From contig JAFGEY010000126.1 of assembly GCA_016931365.1 (NCBI GenBank), positions 1-14,179 of the forward strand: a DNA stretch of 14,179 nucleotides, given 5' to 3'. The position numbers were made by a program, and so were the translations under genes. Positions 12,157-14,179 of this stretch are shown here, one piece after another (position 1 is the stretch's first letter; each line of letters begins with the position of its first letter). Under the pieces are notes generated by a model, which did no database searches, was not told where the DNA came from, and worked only from the letters and a program-made list of their open reading frames with translations. The stretch comes from Anaerolineae bacterium. GTDB taxonomy: Bacteria > Chloroflexota > Anaerolineae > JAFGEY01.

Positions 12157-14025
12157 ATGAAACGTCTCTTATCCGGCAACGAAGCGGTTGCCTATGGAGC
12201 CTGGGCCGCCGGCGTGCAGGTTGCCGCTGGCTATCCGGGCACGCCCTCCACGGAAATCCTCGAAACGTTCGCTCCCCTCCCCGATGTCTATGCCGAATGG
12301 TCGACCAACGAAAAGGTGGCCCTCGATGTTGCCATCGGCGCGGCCTATGCCGGGCGGCGGGCCGTCGCCACCATGAAACACGTCGGGCTGAACGTGGCCG
12401 CCGATTCTTTCTTTTACGTCTCTTTTACCGGCATCGAAGCGGGACTGCTCATCGTCGTCGCCGACGATCCCGCGCTGCATTCGTCGCAGAACGAGCAGGA
12501 CACCCGCCGCTATGCCAAATTTGCGCGCGTACCCTGCCTCGACCCGGCAGACAGCCAGGAGGCGCACGACATGGCCATCGCCGGGCTGGAACTGAGCGAG
12601 CAATTCGACACGCCGGTGCTGCTGCGGCTGACTACGCGGGTATCCCATTCGAGCACGGTGGTTGAAATCGGGACGAGAAACCAGGTTTTTGACAAAAACC
12701 TGGTTTCTGAAAAGAAATACCCGCGCAACCCGGCCAAGTACGTGATGGTGCCGGCGCACGCGGCGCAGCGCCACCCCCTGGTCGAAGAACGCACGCAGCG
12801 CATCGCCGAGTGGGCCGAGACCTCGCCCCTGAACCGCGTCGAGATGGGCGATCGCGTGCTCGGTATCGTCACCTGCGGCGTGGCTTACCAATATGCCAGA
12901 GAGGTCTTTCCTGACGCCTCTTTTCTCAAACTGGGTATGACCTTTCCCCTGCCCCGCCGCTTGATCCGGGATTTTGCCGCCCAGGTCGAGCAATTGATCG
13001 TGATCGAAGAACTCGATCCGTGCCTGGAAGAAGAGATCAAATTGATGGGCATTGCCTGCGAGGGCAAGTCTTGCGAGAGCAAGCGCATTTTCCCGCTCTG
13101 CCTGGAATTCTCGCCTCACGTGGTGCGCGAGAGCGCGATCCAGGCCGGGCTGCTGCCGCCGGACGAATCCAGGCCGGTTGTCAGCGTCGAAAAACCACCA
13201 CTGCCGCCTCGCCCGCCAATCCTCTGCCCCGGCTGCCCGCACCGGCCGGTGTTCGTGGCGCTGCGCAAGCTCAAGCTGCCGGTCAACGGCGATATCGGCT
13301 GCTACACTTTGGGCCTGCTGCCGCCGCTGAATGCGTTGCACACCTGTGGCTGCATGGGCGCGGGGATCGGTGTGGCGCACGGCGCAGCGGTTTCGACAGG
13401 CTCATCGTTGGTTTCGACAGGCTCAACCAACGATGCGGAGCGGCACGTCGCCGTGATCGGCGACAGCACCTTTTTCCACACCGGCATGCCGGCGCTGCTC
13501 AACGTGGCCTATAACCGCAGCAACGTCATCGTTAACATTATGGACAACCGCATCACGGCGATGACCGGTCACCAAGACAACCCCGGCACGGGCAAGACGC
13601 TGCAAGGCATCGGCACCCCGGACATCGAATTTGAACCCCTGGTGCGCGCGATGGGCATCGAGCACGTCACCACCGTCGATTCATACCGCTATGCCGAGGT
13701 CGAAGCGGCATTCAAGGCGGCGCTGGAGCGCGACGAACCGTCGGTGATCGTCACCCGCCGCGAGTGCGCGCTGCTGCCCCAGGCGCGGCGTAACTACCTG
13801 CCGCTGCGGGTGGACACGAGCAAGTGTGTTGCCTGCTACACCTGCCTGCGCACCGGCTGCCCGGCGCTGCGCAAAAGCACGACGGAAGTCTATGAAAAGA
13901 CGGGCAAACCCCAATCGGACATAGACCCGCTGCTCTGTACCGGCTGCGAGCTGTGCGCCCAGGTCTGCCCAACCGGGGCGATCCTGTTCCGTGCGCAAAT
14001 CACTGCCGAAAAGGAGGGTGAATAA
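12157..14025 (+). CDS. iorA: Indolepyruvate:ferredoxin oxidoreductase, alpha subunit
   Basis: A 622-residue subunit of the oxygen-sensitive enzyme that oxidatively decarboxylates aryl-pyruvates to aryl-acetyl-CoA, passing electrons to ferredoxin, in aromatic amino acid fermentation. The N-terminal pyrimidine-binding domain starts LLSGNEAVAYGAWAAGV with YPGTPSTEI. The TPP-binding domain contains CPGCPHRP, GDIGCYTLG, HTCGCMGAGIGVAHG and GDSTFFHTGMPALLN with DNRITAMTGHQDNPGTG. The C-terminal ferredoxin domain has C557xxC560xxC563xxxxC568 and C594xxC597xxC600xxxC604P, two 4Fe-4S sites. Length is slightly above the family's usual size because of two in-frame repeat insertions, at residues about 174-184 and 411-427, each made of a palindromic DNA repeat (see findings). 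All core motifs stay intact, so the enzyme is probably active. AGAGGT precedes the ATG. The stop overlaps the iorB start by one base (TAATG), which indicates translational coupling. Confidence 0.95.
   Translation: MKRLLSGNEAVAYGAWAAGVQVAAGYPGTPSTEILETFAPLPDVYAEWSTNEKVALDVAIGAAYAGRRAVATMKHVGLNVAADSFFYVSFTGIEAGLLIVVADDPALHSSQNEQDTRRYAKFARVPCLDPADSQEAHDMAIAGLELSEQFDTPVLLRLTTRVSHSSTVVEIGTRNQVFDKNLVSEKKYPRNPAKYVMVPAHAAQRHPLVEERTQRIAEWAETSPLNRVEMGDRVLGIVTCGVAYQYAREVFPDASFLKLGMTFPLPRRLIRDFAAQVEQLIVIEELDPCLEEEIKLMGIACEGKSCESKRIFPLCLEFSPHVVRESAIQAGLLPPDESRPVVSVEKPPLPPRPPILCPGCPHRPVFVALRKLKLPVNGDIGCYTLGLLPPLNALHTCGCMGAGIGVAHGAAVSTGSSLVSTGSTNDAERHVAVIGDSTFFHTGMPALLNVAYNRSNVIVNIMDNRITAMTGHQDNPGTGKTLQGIGTPDIEFEPLVRAMGIEHVTTVDSYRYAEVEAAFKAALERDEPSVIVTRRECALLPQARRNYLPLRVDTSKCVACYTCLRTGCPALRKSTTEVYEKTGKPQSDIDPLLCTGCELCAQVCPTGAILFRAQITAEKEGE
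12676..12708. repeat. Perfect palindromic repeat inside iorA (element 1)
   Basis: AGAAACCAGGTTTTT (12676-12690) and its exact complement (12694-12708) are separated by only three bases, GAC. The 33-bp element is read through in frame and codes for residues 174-184 of IorA (within RNQVFDKNLVSEK), between the pyrimidine domain and the conserved AKYVMVPA stretch. It is AT-richer than the surrounding gene. A 15-bp perfect stem would form in DNA or mRNA. Confidence 0.9.
13389..13435. repeat. Tandem and palindromic repeat inside iorA (element 2)
   Basis: GGTTTCGACAGGCTCA occurs twice, at 13389-13404 and 13410-13425, offset by 21 bases, so the protein repeats as VSTGSSL/VSTGSTN. The second copy also sits inside an inverted repeat: CATCGTTGGTT (13403-13413) and AACCAACGATG (13425-13435), 11 bp perfect with an 11-base centre. 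It encodes about residues 411-427, just before the conserved VAVIGDSTFF strand. The core TTCGACAGGCTCA resembles a dispersed repeat that I remember as common between genes in several bacterial phyla. Confidence 0.85.
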
Positions 14026-14179
14026 TGGACACGATCAACTTTATGCTCGTCGGTGTGGGCGGGCAAGGGACGCTGTTGGCCAGCAATGTCTTGGCTGAGG
14101 TGGGTCTGCGTGCGGGCTACGAGGTCAAAAAATCCGAGGTGCATGGCATGGCCCAGCGCGGCGGATCGGTGAGCAGCCA
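14025..14179 (+). CDS. iorB: Indolepyruvate:ferredoxin oxidoreductase, beta subunit (N-terminal part)
   Basis: The first 51 residues of the IorB subunit, the gamma-type domain that pairs with IorA and completes the 2-oxoacid:ferredoxin oxidoreductase. The glycine-rich first turn GVGGQGTLLASNVLAE and the hallmark KKSEVHGMAQRGGSV are clear. The ATG overlaps the iorA TAA by one base, and AAGGAGG lies seven bases upstream, so both subunits should be made together in equal amounts. The window ends before the rest can be read; nothing abnormal is seen in the visible part. Confidence 0.95.
   Translation, partial: MDTINFMLVGVGGQGTLLASNVLAEVGLRAGYEVKKSEVHGMAQRGGSVSS

Noticed and set aside
12169..13380. 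Long minus-strand open frame of 403 codons opposite iorA
   Set aside because: It mirrors the unmistakable IorA reading frame and has low-complexity Arg/His/Gln composition without family motifs.
13389..13435. Start of a CRISPR or other tandem array
   Set aside because: Only two copies of a 16-base unit are present, spaced by 5 bases, in frame inside a coding gene and overlapping a palindrome.

Overview
The window carries 14 protein-coding genes, two of them cut by the window edges. There is no RNA gene, transposase or CRISPR array that I can recognise. Base composition is moderately GC-rich and similar throughout. The mix of genes suggests a free-living bacterium with partly anaerobic metabolism, and the overall style reminds me of Chloroflexota (Anaerolineae/Caldilineae type): FHA and FGE-like proteins with proline-rich linkers, ECF sigma and zinc anti-sigma, GAF histidine kinases, indolepyruvate:ferredoxin oxidoreductase, and repeat-riddled coding regions. 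No taxonomic marker gene is present, so this is an impression and not an assignment.

Layout: every gene from the left edge to 9012 is on the minus strand, and every gene from 9159 to the right edge is on the plus strand. The 146-bp gap at 9013-9158 is a divergent promoter region. Minus-strand units, in the order transcribed, are: (1) 2-hydroxyacid dehydrogenase then HpcH/HpaI-family aldolase (9012-7219); (2) ECF sigma factor, small zinc-type anti-sigma factor, CcdA-like membrane thiol carrier (7072-5255), closed by a hairpin terminator; (3) double-FHA protein, FGE-fold protein, glucokinase (5129-2029), started from a good sigma70-type promoter and closed by a very strong bidirectional terminator at 1982-2023; (4) membrane sensor histidine kinase with an unusual C-terminal extension, then a small zinc-finger protein running off the left edge (1837-1), again with its own promoter.

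Plus-strand units are: (5) a family-2 glycosyltransferase (9159-10142); (6) a soluble GAF-GAF histidine kinase (10313-12109) with a clear promoter, followed after 47 bp by iorA and the start of iorB, indolepyruvate:ferredoxin oxidoreductase (12157 to the right edge).

The most unusual observations are two different palindromic repeats inserted in frame inside iorA (12676-12708 and 13389-13435). Others are a histidine kinase fused to a domain of about 200 residues that is not a kinase part, an FGE-fold protein that has lost both catalytic cysteines and sits between an FHA protein and glucokinase, an ECF/anti-sigma pair cotranscribed with a CcdA-type thiol transporter, and an HpaI-like aldolase in which the usual His and Arg of the active site are Tyr and Lys. 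No complete, obviously new defence or mobile system was seen.
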